Assembly (NCBI RefSeq): GCF_040147005.1
Contig: NZ_JAMSHO010000001.1
Coordinates: 1,364,001 to 1,428,000, forward strand
Direction: 5' to 3'
DNA from: Halomonas sp. H10-9-1
GTDB lineage: Bacteria > Pseudomonadota > Gammaproteobacteria > Pseudomonadales > Halomonadaceae
DNA: 64,000 bases
A program made the position numbers and the translations under genes. Shown here piece after piece: positions 8,738-16,196 of the stretch. The number at the start of each line of letters is the position of its first letter. Positions within the stretch are counted from its first letter, which is position 1. The notes beneath the pieces were generated by a model, which saw only the letters and a list, made by a program, of their open reading frames with translations, was not told the DNA's origin and ran no database searches.

Positions 8738-9179
8738 AGGCGGGGCAAGGGTTGGGGGTGCGGCGCCCTCCCTTGCGGCCGCGAGCTCTGGCCGCTGCCA
8801 GGCCAGCCAGGGTCCGTTCCCGGATCAGGCTATGCTCGAACTCGGCCAAGGCGCCAAAGATATGGAACACCAGCTTGCCGCCGGCGCTGGTGGTATCGAT
8901 CGCTTCAGTCAGAGACCGGAAGCCCACACCGCGCTCGTTGAGGTCGTGGATCAGCTCCATCAGGTCCTTGAGCGAACGAGCCAGCCGATCGAGCTTCCAT
9001 ACCACCAGGGTGTCGCCGTCGCGCAGGGTACGCAGGCAGGCCTGCAGCTCGGGACGCTCCCGCTTGGTACCGGTGACACGCTCCTCGAAGACCAGCTCGC
9101 AGCCGGCCTCCTCGAGCGCATCACGCTGCAGCTGGGGATTCTGGTCCTGCGTGCTAACGCGAGCGTAGCCAATGATCAT
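8601..9179 (-). pseudogene. Serine recombinase/resolvase, C-terminus lost
   Basis: The 192-codon frame begins as a standard Tn3-type resolvase/invertase catalytic domain. It has the nucleophile motif YARVSTQDQ (Ser9), then VVWKLDRLARS and the E-helix GGKLVFHIFGALAEFEHSLIRERT. After GLAAARARGRKGGR (about residue 138) the family helix-turn-helix is missing. The frame runs on as a Pro/Ala-rich tail antisense to the end of phnP. A breakpoint therefore lies near 8757-8763, and the protein should not bind DNA specifically. Its ATG (9179-9177) overlaps the stop of the degraded antitoxin by ATGA, so the two were once co-translated. Confidence 0.85.
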
Positions 9180-9609
9180 GCAAAGCCTCCCTGCTGTTCA
9201 GCGTCGAGGTATGCCCGGAGTTCACGTAAGGCGGATAGCCCACCATGGCGCAGGTGCTCCATTGGTGCCCTGCCCTGGAAGAGCGCCCCTGATTGGGGTG
9301 ATGTAGCCACCGACACTGGCGATCGGCCGACTGAAACAGGGTCTCCAGCGCCGAGTAGATCCCCAGCAGTAGAGGTGCTCGCTCGCGTTGCTCTCCATCC
9401 AAAGCTGCCCGGGAGGGATCGCTCGACCATGCACAGTACGTCGCCACCCCCCAGCCCCAGGAGAGCCGCCACCTCCTCATCAGAACACCCCACTCGCGAG
9501 CAATTCTCGGCATTGTCCGCAGTACAGCCGCGCTAATAGCAGCATGATTGTCATGTGCCTCCCAATCCTCGAGGCCCACTGGCTCAAACGGCTCCTGGTA
9601 CCCCTGCAC
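9176..9609 (-). pseudogene. Frameshifted Xre/MbcA/ParS-type antitoxin (DUF2384)
   Basis: No single frame encodes the protein, but two frames together rebuild a DUF2384 antitoxin. One frame gives RTMPRIAREWGVL, the other SDEEVAALLGLGG, back to the first for GEQRERAPLLLGIYSALETL and QCRWLHHPNQG. The second then gives ALFQGRAPMEHL and LRELRAYLDAEQQGGFA, ending at 9176. The shifts lie near 9480, 9430 and 9290. These blocks match the helix bundle and C-terminal toxin-binding domain of MbcA/ParS antitoxins, which usually precede a RES-domain toxin. No RES toxin is present; a recombinase follows. The proposed start at 9609 is uncertain. Confidence 0.65.
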
Positions 9610-9723
9610 CGAACCCTTCAGGCGATCTCGGGGGTTATCGGGGGTAGCTCCCTCAACAGCATGGCTCGGCGCTCCATCTTCCTCGTTTCATCACGGCACC
9701 TCACAGAAAACAAACCCTCTTTT

Positions 9724-9775
9724 TCTTTGCATCATGGCCATGAATTATACTCGAGACAATAATTGACCATAATTT
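9724..9775 (+). promoter_or_regulatory. Putative vapB promoter and operator
   Basis: A -35-like TTCTTT (9724-9729) and a -10-like TATACT (9747-9752) are separated by 17 bases, in an AT-rich patch unlike its surroundings. An inverted repeat AATTAT / ATAATT (9744-9749 and 9770-9775) overlaps the -10 region, and ATAATT is repeated directly. VapB antitoxins usually bind such palindromes to autorepress. The site is inferred by eye. Confidence 0.4.
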
Positions 9776-9812
9776 CCTCTCACACCCACCGTGACACCAG
9801 AGGCTGAGCCAG

Positions 9813-10043
9813 ATGCGGACTGTACCGATCCATACCCTCGAAGGGGATCAGGTAGTGTGCCTACCGGCTGACATGGCTTATGAAGGCGTAGAGGAGTTGG
9901 CCATCTCTCGGAAGGGGAACGTGGTCACCCTGCGTCCTGTGCGTCCCTCGTGGACGACCTTCCTGGAGCTGCCGAAGGCAGAGGATACGTATCTTCAGGA
10001 GCGCCCCGCCGTCGTGGGTGACGCCTACTCCCCGTCGTTCTGA
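9813..10043 (+). CDS. vapB: VapB-type antitoxin, orphan
   Basis: A 76-residue protein with an N-terminal AbrB/MazE-like swapped-hairpin fold (VVCLPADMAYEGVEELAISR, then GNVVTLRPVRPSW). A C-terminal toxin-wrapping tail ends GDAYSPSF. The pattern is that of VapB/VagC antitoxins, about 75-80 residues long. The partner PIN-domain VapC should follow within a few bases. Instead the converging fic gene begins at once, and the two overlap by 19 bases. The toxin has been lost or replaced. Whether the orphan still acts, for example as an anti-addiction module, cannot be seen. Confidence 0.75.
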   Translation: MRTVPIHTLEGDQVVCLPADMAYEGVEELAISRKGNVVTLRPVRPSWTTFLELPKAEDTYLQERPAVVGDAYSPSF

Positions 10044-11155
10044 CGGAGCCGTTCCGACACCTGATAGCGCGTGCTGCGACCACCTCCGGGAAGCTTCACC
10101 AAGCAACCCTTCTCGACCAGCCCAGCGAGGTGACGGGTGGCGGTTGCCTTACTGACCTTGGCGACTTTCTGGTACTGCGACGCACTGATGCCGTGTTCGA
10201 AGCCTCGCTCACCGCCATCCAGCAGGCGGTTCAGCACTGTCACCTGCTCAGGCAACAGGCCGGCCGCCCTGAAATTCTGCCAGAAGTGGGCCTTGGCCAG
10301 TGTCCGCTCTACCTTGTCCAGGACATCCAGCAAGGTGGCATCCAGAATCTCCAGGAACCAGACAAGCCAGGCCGTCAGGTCTGGCGTGCCATGCTGGCTC
10401 GCTTCCAGGCGGCAATAGTAGTCGGCGCGGCGCTTCAGGATGGCCGCCGACATGGCATACAGGCGGATACTCTGCTGATCCGCCTGCGCCAAGGCGCGAT
10501 CGGCGATGGCCCGAGCAATCCGGCCGTTGCCATCTTCAAACGGATGCAGCGTCACAAACCAGAAGTGTGCCATGCCCGCCCGAACCAGGGGATCCAACTC
10601 GGGGTCATGACGGCTGGACTCGAACCACGCGAGGAACTGATCAACCTCATGCTCCAACCCCTCACGCGGCGGTGCCTCGAAATGCACCTTGGGACGATCG
10701 AGGCGACCCGAGACCACCTGCATGGGCTCCACCCCGCGCCACTGCCCGGGCCTTAGCGTCGTCAAGCCGGCGTCAGCATCAGGGAACAACCACCGATGCC
10801 ACTGAAACAGCCTCTTGGTGTCCAGCGGCGTGTCAGGCTTGAAGGTGGCATCCAGCATTAGCTCCGCCAGGCCTTCGGAACGTGGTGACGTCACCCCCTC
10901 TGCTTCCTCCACGCCAAGGCGCCGGGCCAGGGATGAGCGAACTGACGCCACATTGAGCCGCTCCCCCTCGATGGCCGAGGAGGTGACGATATTCTGCAAT
11001 AGCGTATCCAGAGCGGCTCTTGCCTCAGCGTCCTGGTCATCCGCGGATGTCAGGGCTCCCGACCGTCCCAGCAAGATGCCGAGATCCCTCCTGTCAGGCG
11101 ACACGTAAAACTGACCCCCAGGCGACACGGAGAACTGACCCCTCCGTAAGCTCAT
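10025..11155 (-). CDS. Fic family protein, 5' end replaced by IS21 terminus
   Basis: A Fic-domain AMP-transferase-type protein with the full catalytic motif HPFEDGNGRIAR. An inhibitory helix motif SSAIEG, fitting (S/T)xxxE(G/N), lies N-terminal to it, which is class II self-inhibited architecture. A C-terminal winged helix (KVSKATATRHLAGLVEKGC) follows. Related DUF4172-Fic proteins have about 30 more residues at the N-terminus. Here the gene is cut by the IS21 left end at 11092. The frame stays open into the IS, where an ATG at 11155-11153 would add MSLRRGQFSVSPGGQFYVSP and give 376 residues. Whether this chimera is expressed is unknown. Confidence 0.75.
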   Translation of the reverse strand: MSLRRGQFSVSPGGQFYVSPDRRDLGILLGRSGALTSADDQDAEARAALDTLLQNIVTSSAIEGERLNVASVRSSLARRLGVEEAEGVTSPRSEGLAELMLDATFKPDTPLDTKRLFQWHRWLFPDADAGLTTLRPGQWRGVEPMQVVSGRLDRPKVHFEAPPREGLEHEVDQFLAWFESSRHDPELDPLVRAGMAHFWFVTLHPFEDGNGRIARAIADRALAQADQQSIRLYAMSAAILKRRADYYCRLEASQHGTPDLTAWLVWFLEILDATLLDVLDKVERTLAKAHFWQNFRAAGLLPEQVTVLNRLLDGGERGFEHGISASQYQKVAKVSKATATRHLAGLVEKGCLVKLPGGGRSTRYQVSERLRQNDGE

Positions 11156-11170
11156 CAGGAGGGTCCGCCC

Positions 11171-12493
11171 ATGAAGAAATCCGGATATAACGTTCCCCAC
11201 ACTCAGGTACGAGGGGAACCGATGCAGAGCCCAGAGGATGTCGCCGCCATGCTGCGCCTGAAGGCCTGTGGCTGGGGGACGAAACGCATCGCCGATGAAC
11301 TCGGTGTCAGCAGGAACACCGTCAAGCGCTACCTGCGCCAGGGCGGCTGGGCGCCCTACGCGAGCCCGCAGCGCAGCAAGTCGCTGGAAGGGCTGGAGGA
11401 ATGGCTGAAGGCCCGCTTCCTGCAGCATGCCGGCAACGCCGCCGTGGTCCTGCAGGACCTGCAGCTCGAACACGGCGTCACGGTCAGCCTGCGTACGGTG
11501 GAACGCGCCTGCGCGCCCTTCCGTCAGGCCCTGGCCGCCGAAGCCAAGGCCACGGTGAGGTTCGAGACTCCGCCCGGGAAGCAGCTCCAGATCGACTTCG
11601 GCAGCCGCCACATCACCATCAATGGGGAGTCGGTCAAGGTCTTCCTGTTTGTCGCCACCCTGGGCTACTCCCGCCGCCACTACGTCCGCGCCTTCCGGCA
11701 CGAGCGGCAGTCGGCGTGGTTCGCCGGCCTGGACGGCGCCTTCCGCCACTTTGGCGGCGTGCCGGAGCAGGTACTGCTGGATAACGCCCGGGCGCTGGTC
11801 GATCACCACAACGCTGCGACCCGCGAGGTGGTGTTCAACGAGCGGCTGGCGACCTTTGCCCGCTACTGGGGGTTCCGGCCGGTGGCCTGTGCGCCGTACC
11901 GCGCCCGCACCAAGGGCAAGGACGAGCGTGGCGTCGGCTATGTGAAACGTAACGCCATCGCCGGCCGGACCTTCGCCTCCTGGGCGGCGCTGGAGGCCCA
12001 CCTGATCTGGTGGATGCGTGAGATCGCCGACCAGCGGGTCCACGGCACCACCGGCGAGCTGCCAGCGGTGCGCTTCACTGCCGAGCAGGCCAGCCTGCAG
12101 CCGCTGAACGACCGGGCGCCCTTCGAGCAGGCCCGAGAACTGAACCGTCGGGTCCAGCGCGATGCCACCGTGGAGGTCGACACCAACCGCTACAGCGTGC
12201 CCTGGCGCCTGATCGGTGAGCCCGTCCAGGTCAGCGTGACCGACGGCGAACTGCGGGTGCATCACGCCGGCCGCGAGGTGGCCCGCCACCCGGAGCTGGG
12301 CGGGCGTCGCCAGGTGCGCTGCCTGCCGGAGCACCTACAGGGCATTGTCGGCTACCGGCCGCCCAAGGCGGACACCGGAGGCGCCGTGTCGCCCAGCGAG
12401 GTCGTGGCAACCTTGCCATCGGCGGCAGTTCCGCCGGCCGCGCTGCAGCGCGACCTGACTGAGTACGACGCCGTGGTGGGAGGTGGCTGGTGA
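11171..12493 (+). CDS. istA: IS21-family transposase IstA
   Basis: A 440-residue DDE transposase. The N-terminal helix-turn-helix (GTKRIADELGVSRNTVKRYL) binds the terminal repeats. The rve-type catalytic core has Asp in LQIDFGS, Asp in VLLDNARA and Glu in KGKDERGVGYVKR. The C-terminal beta domain contains VEVDTNRYSVPWRLIG. The ATG at 11171 follows AGGAGGG. The stop overlaps the istB start. All catalytic residues are present, so the enzyme may still be active. Confidence 0.93.
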   Translation: MKKSGYNVPHTQVRGEPMQSPEDVAAMLRLKACGWGTKRIADELGVSRNTVKRYLRQGGWAPYASPQRSKSLEGLEEWLKARFLQHAGNAAVVLQDLQLEHGVTVSLRTVERACAPFRQALAAEAKATVRFETPPGKQLQIDFGSRHITINGESVKVFLFVATLGYSRRHYVRAFRHERQSAWFAGLDGAFRHFGGVPEQVLLDNARALVDHHNAATREVVFNERLATFARYWGFRPVACAPYRARTKGKDERGVGYVKRNAIAGRTFASWAALEAHLIWWMREIADQRVHGTTGELPAVRFTAEQASLQPLNDRAPFEQARELNRRVQRDATVEVDTNRYSVPWRLIGEPVQVSVTDGELRVHHAGREVARHPELGGRRQVRCLPEHLQGIVGYRPPKADTGGAVSPSEVVATLPSAAVPPAALQRDLTEYDAVVGGGW

Positions 12494-13287
12494 TGACGAC
12501 GCCAGACATCGAGCGCCTGGACGCCATGCTGACGCGTCTCAAGCTGACCGCCATCCGTGAGCGGCTCGACACGCTGCTCGACGAGGCCGCACGCCGGGAG
12601 TTGACCCTGCGCGAGACGCTGGCCTACCTGTGCGAACAGGAGGTGGCCCACAAGGAACAGCGACGCATCCAGATGGGGCTGAGCATCGCCCGCTTCCCGT
12701 TCCTGCGCACCCTGGAGGGCTTCGACTTCAGCGCCCAGCCTGCCGTGGATCCCGGCCAGATCCGTGAACTGGCCTGCGGGCGCTGGATCGCCAACGGCGA
12801 TGCCCTGCTGCTGCTGGGCCCGCCGGGCGTGGGCAAGAGCCACCTCGCCGTGGCACTGGGTCGGGAAGCAGTCAAGGCCGGCTACTCGGTGCTGTTCACC
12901 ACCGCCACGGCACTGATCACCCAGCTGGTCCAGGCCCATGCCAACGGCGCCCTGGAGGAGCGGCTGAGGCACTTCGCCAAGCCCAAGCTCTTGATCATCG
13001 ACGAACTGGGCTACCTGCCGCTGGAGCCGGGGGCGGCCAACCTGTTCTTCCAGCTGGTCACCCGGCGTTACGAACGCGGAAGCCTACTGGTGACCAGCAA
13101 CCGGGCGGTCAGCGAGTGGGGCGAGGTGTTCGGTGACGCCGTGGTCGCCACGGCGATCCTTGACCGACTGCTGCATCACAGCCACGTCATCACCATCCGC
13201 GGCGACAGTTACCGACTGCGTGCCAAACGCAAGGCCGGGCTGATCAAGCCCGACACCATCCACCATCACGAGCAGGTCGTCAGGTAA
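12490..13287 (+). CDS. istB: IS21-family helper ATPase IstB
   Basis: A 265-residue AAA+ ATPase of the DnaC/IstB group that assembles on target DNA and recruits IstA. Walker A is LLGPPGVGKSHLA, Walker B is LLIIDELGYLP, and sensor I lies in LLVTSNRAVSEWGEVF. The frame opens with GTG at 12490, overlapping the istA stop; an ATG at 12493 is an equally good start. Full length for the family. Confidence 0.93.
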   Translation: MMTTPDIERLDAMLTRLKLTAIRERLDTLLDEAARRELTLRETLAYLCEQEVAHKEQRRIQMGLSIARFPFLRTLEGFDFSAQPAVDPGQIRELACGRWIANGDALLLLGPPGVGKSHLAVALGREAVKAGYSVLFTTATALITQLVQAHANGALEERLRHFAKPKLLIIDELGYLPLEPGAANLFFQLVTRRYERGSLLVTSNRAVSEWGEVFGDAVVATAILDRLLHHSHVITIRGDSYRLRAKRKAGLIKPDTIHHHEQVVR

Positions 13288-13339
13288 GGGGGTCAGATTT
13301 CACTGTCGCCAGGGGGTCAGTTTCTGATGTCGCTTGACA

Positions 13340-13382
13340 GGTCGATCAGCTCGGCCCGTGTCTGTGTCTCGGATTTAGACAT
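13340..13382 (-). pseudogene. Fragment of an unknown gene start cut by IS21 (HsdR-like?)
   Basis: From the ATG at 13382-13380 the minus strand reads MSKSETQTRAELID, and then the IS21 right end begins and the frame stops within it. The TRAELID pattern recalls the extreme N-terminus of type I restriction HsdR subunits, but 14 residues are too few to prove it. It overlaps the end of the 46-codon frame just upstream, as in a compact operon. It is not related to the fic gene on the other side of the IS. Confidence 0.35.
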
Positions 13383-13515
13383 GTCTAGCATCCTCCCTGG
13401 CGATGAGGAAGTCCTGGCTACCTGCAGCTATTTTCCCGGCCAGGAGCGCGGACACGTTGCCGCAGGTGTAATTATCGCGGATGCCGTGGCTGAAGACCTT
13501 TTTTTGAGTACTCAT
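13375..13515 (-). CDS. 46-residue hypothetical ORF, probably a gene remnant
   Basis: A short frame reads MSTQKKVFSHGIRDNYTCG, continues through VSALLAGKIAAGSQ and ends DFLIAREDARHV. Its ATG overlaps the TGA of the upstream winged-helix fragment (ATGA), and its end overlaps the next ATG, so it sits in a former operon. The first 34 residues loosely resemble the start of phospholipase-D-like DEAD/DEAH helicases, and the last 12 seem unrelated to that family. It may be a deletion fusion or a genuine tiny gene. I do not recognise a function. Confidence 0.35.
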   Translation of the reverse strand: MSTQKKVFSHGIRDNYTCGNVSALLAGKIAAGSQDFLIAREDARHV

Positions 13516-13602
13516 TTGTCACCCAATTGATGGGTGCGGCGCCACTTTGTTCCACGCCCCTTGCCGGTCGATTCGATCAAACCCTCTGATTTCATCGCCC
13601 GG
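13512..13602 (-). pseudogene. 3' end of a winged-helix protein gene cut by the IS3 element
   Basis: The last 29 host codons before TGA (13514-13512) read AMKSEGLIESTGKGRGTKW, followed by RRTHQLGDK. This is the recognition helix and wing typical of the C-terminal winged helix of many regulatory or AAA/AlbA-type ATPases. The upstream part is replaced by the IS3-family element beginning at 13603. The stop overlaps the start of the 46-residue ORF. The parent family cannot be named from this piece. Confidence 0.45.
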
Positions 13603-13659
13603 TGAACCGTACCGGCTTTCTCGGAGACTCGTTGGTTTGAGTCAGGCCGTCCTCTTGGC

Positions 13660-14497
13660 CTAACCCTGTTGCTCATAATACAGCGCTTCTCGCTCAGCAG
13701 GCGGTATGTTGCCGATCGGCTCCAGGAGCCGTCGATGATTGAACCAGTCGACCCACTCCAGGGTGGCGAACTCAACAGCTTCCAGGTGCCGCCATGGCCC
13801 GTTTCGGCGGATGCCCTCCGTCTTGAACAACCCGATCACCGCCTCGGCCAGTGCATTGTCATATGAGTCACCGACATTCCCGACAGACGGGGCGACGCCG
13901 GCGTCCTCCAAGCGCTCTGTGTATTGAATCGAAACATACTGGACGCCCCTGACGCTATGGTGAATCAAGTCGCCGTCAGGTCGCTGAGGCCGTTCATGAG
14001 ACACTTGTTCCAGTGCCTCCAGCACCATGTCGGTGCGGGGAGAGCGGGAGACTCGCCAGCCGATGATCCGGCGGGCAAAGGCACCGATGACGAAAGCGAC
14101 GTACACGAACCCCTGCCAGGTCGCAACATAGGTGAAATCCGACACCCACAGCGCATTTGGCTGAGCTGGTTGAAACTGCCGTCGCACCAGGTCCGCCGGA
14201 GAGGCCTTGTTGGGGTATGGTACGGTCGTACGGACCGGCTTGCCTCTCACCACGCCTCGCAGCCCCATCCAACGCATCAGGCGCTCGACGGTGCAACGAG
14301 CGGTGGGAATCGCTTCTCGATGCAATTGTCGCCAGACCTTGCGGATACCGCAGACACCGAAGTTCTCGTCCCAGACGTGCTGGGTTTCGGCACTCAGCCA
14401 GCGATCACGCTGGATGTGTCGACGGGGCGATCGGCAGGATGCGGCAGATCGGCTCGACCCCGTACGACTCCCGGTGATCATCGATGAACTCGATCAT
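13660..14497 (-). pseudogene. IS3 transposase OrfB, frameshifted and catalytically mutated
   Basis: The start overlaps the orfA stop (TGATG at 14499-14495) and reads [19 protein letters not shown], but stops after IAPSTHPA. The rest (RDRWLSAETQHVWDENFG onward) is in another frame, with some N-terminal residues missing at the junction. The rve domain keeps the first Asp (WVSDFTYV) and the Glu (NALAEAVIGLFKTE). The second catalytic Asp, normally HSDRG, is Val here (HHSVRGVQY, codon GTC). The enzyme is almost certainly dead. Confidence 0.85.
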
Positions 14498-14817
14498 CAC
14501 TTGCCGCGGCGGTCGAGCTCCGCCTGGGCAAAATACGTGGAGGCCTTGCGGAGAATCTCGTTGGCCTGCTTTAACTCGCGATTCTCGCGCTCCAGGGCCT
14601 TGATCCGCTCGCGCTCAGTAGTGGTCGTGCCTTCTCGACGTCCCGCATCACGTTCGGCCTGACGAACCCAACTACGCAGCGTCTCCGGTGTGCAGCCGAT
14701 CTTGGGGGCAATGGCGCCGATGGCCGCCCATTGGGAGGGGTAGTCGGCCTCGTGGTCGAAGACCATGCGGACGGCCCGCTGACGGACCTCTGGGGCATAT
14801 CGCTTGGAAGTGTTCAT
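14497..14817 (-). CDS. IS3-family transposase OrfA
   Basis: A 106-residue HTH_Tnp_1 protein. The helix-turn-helix ([20 protein letters not shown]) is followed by a leucine-zipper-like helix ([20 protein letters not shown]) used for dimerisation with OrfAB. It is full length for the IS3/IS51 group. Its stop overlaps orfB by one base. Intact, but useless for transposition here because orfB is broken. Confidence 0.9.
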   Translation of the reverse strand: MNTSKRYAPEVRQRAVRMVFDHEADYPSQWAAIGAIAPKIGCTPETLRSWVRQAERDAGRREGTTTTERERIKALERENRELKQANEILRKASTYFAQAELDRRGK

Positions 14818-14953
14818 GGCTCCATCCTCTCAATGTTTGGAGCCTCCGGGAATTCCGGTACGGTTCACCGTATTGTTTGGCAAGCCATTGATTGCAAATG
14901 GCCTGCCCAGTCCACCAAGCGCTACCGAACGCTCCTGAGCTCAGAAAAAATAA

Positions 14954-16045
14954 TCAGACGTTGAAGCGGAAGTGGATCACGTCGCCGTCCTTGACGATGT
15001 ACTCCTTGCCCTCCAGGCGCCACTTGCCGGCGTCCTTGGCGCCCTGCTCGCCGCCCAGCGAGACGAAGTCGTCGTAGGCGATGACCTCGGCGCGGATGAA
15101 GCCCTTCTGGAAGTCGGTATGGATCACCCCGGCGGCCTCGGGGGCGGTGGCGCCCACCTTCACGGTCCAAGCGCGCACCTCCTTCACGCCAGCGGTGAAG
15201 TAGGTCTGCAGGCCCAGCAGGGCGTAGCCGGCGCGGATCACGCGGTCGAGCCCGGGTTCGGCCATGCCCATCTCGTCGAGGAACATGGCGCGCTCCTCGT
15301 CATCGAGTTCGGCGATCTCGGCTTCGAGCTGGTTGCATACCGGCACCACCACGGCGCCCTCCTGCTCGGCGATCTCGCGGACCACGTCGAGATAGGGATT
15401 GTCGGCGAAGCCATCTTCGTTGACGTTGGCGATGTACATGGTGGGCTTGAGGGTCAGGAAGCCGAATCCCTTGAGCTGGTGCTGCTCGTCGTCGCTGAGC
15501 CCGAAGCTCCTCAGCGGCATGCCCTCGGCCAGGTGGGGCTGGATGCGCTCGAGGATCGCCTTGGTGGCGATGGCCTCCTTGTCGCCGCCCTTGGCCACCC
15601 GCACCAGGCGCTGGATGGCGCGCTCCACGGTGTCGAGGTCGGCCAGCGCCAGCTCCATGTTGATGATCTCGATATCGGCCCGCGGGTCGACCTGGTTGGC
15701 GACGTGGATGATGTTGTCGTTCTCGAAGCAGCGCACCACATGGGCGATGGCCTGGGTCTCGCGGATGTTGGCCAGGAACTTGTTGCCAAGGCCCTCGCCC
15801 TTGGAGGCGCCGGCGACCAGGCCGGCGATATCCACGAACTCCATGGTGGTCGGCAGCACCTTCTGCGGCTTGACGATCTCCGCCAGCTTGTCGAGTCGCG
15901 GGTCGGGCATCGGCACGATGCCCACATTGGGCTCGATGGTGCAGAAGGGGAAGTTCTCGGCATCGATGCCGGACTTGGTCAGGGCGTTGAAGAGGGTCGA
16001 CTTGCCGACATTGGGCAGGCCGACGATACCGCAGTTGAAACCCAT
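14954..16045 (-). CDS. ychF: Ribosome-binding Obg-like ATPase YchF
   Basis: A 363-residue YchF/OLA1 P-loop NTPase that binds the 70S ribosome and prefers ATP over GTP. G1 is GLPNVGKST (residues 9-17), the G3 region is [20 protein letters not shown], and the C-terminal TGS domain ends HFRFNV. Length equals E. coli YchF (363). It follows pth on the same strand, the usual gammaproteobacterial order. Its 3' side borders the accessory island 86 bases from the IS3 end. Confidence 0.97.
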   Translation of the reverse strand: MGFNCGIVGLPNVGKSTLFNALTKSGIDAENFPFCTIEPNVGIVPMPDPRLDKLAEIVKPQKVLPTTMEFVDIAGLVAGASKGEGLGNKFLANIRETQAIAHVVRCFENDNIIHVANQVDPRADIEIINMELALADLDTVERAIQRLVRVAKGGDKEAIATKAILERIQPHLAEGMPLRSFGLSDDEQHQLKGFGFLTLKPTMYIANVNEDGFADNPYLDVVREIAEQEGAVVVPVCNQLEAEIAELDDEERAMFLDEMGMAEPGLDRVIRAGYALLGLQTYFTAGVKEVRAWTVKVGATAPEAAGVIHTDFQKGFIRAEVIAYDDFVSLGGEQGAKDAGKWRLEGKEYIVKDGDVIHFRFNV

Positions 16046-16196
16046 GGGATCATCCTGGAAGCGTGTACGCGAGTAGAAAGTGGCGACTATTCTACGAGAT
16101 AAAAGCGGTAAGCTCTAAGCTTTGAGCGGCAAGGCCCCCCTGGGAGCAAGAGTCTGCCTGAACTGGCCCCCCCCCAATAGTTGGGTGGTGGTTCAT

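Larger units (their letters stand above)
11092..13339 (+). mobile_element. IS21-family insertion sequence (istA-istB)
   Basis: The ends are inverted: the left begins TGTCAGGCGACACGTAAAAC, and the reverse complement of the right begins TGTCAAGCGACATCAGAAAC. Each end carries two copies of an internal repeat of the type GGCGACA...CTGACCCC, as usual in IS21. The element is 2,248 bp and carries istA and istB. Flanking bases (CCTCC on the left, GGTCG on the right) show no target duplication. The genes on the two sides are unrelated, so a deletion or recombination happened after insertion. Confidence 0.9.
13603..14867 (-). mobile_element. IS3-family insertion sequence, decayed
   Basis: A 15-bp inverted repeat, GGTGAACCGTACCGG, bounds the element (13601-13615 and, reversed, 14855-14869). 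IS3 ends normally start TGAACC, giving about 1,265 bp. It carries orfA (intact) and orfB (frameshifted, with a catalytic residue changed). No direct 3-4 bp target repeat is evident, which suggests rearrangement at one side. The element reads on the minus strand. Confidence 0.85.

Noticed and set aside
10025-12334. A 769-residue open frame on the minus strand spanning fic and istA
   Set aside because: The part beyond 11155 is antisense to istA and has no homologous content; only the fic part and the short IS-derived start are plausible.
13327-13530. A 67-residue plus-strand frame after IS21
   Set aside because: It begins inside the IS21 end and is antisense to the coupled minus-strand fragments, which carry better coding signs.
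16140-16196. Terminator after pth from the CCCAA/TTGGG pairing near a run of C
   Set aside because: The stem is only 5 bp and no T-run follows on the minus strand.
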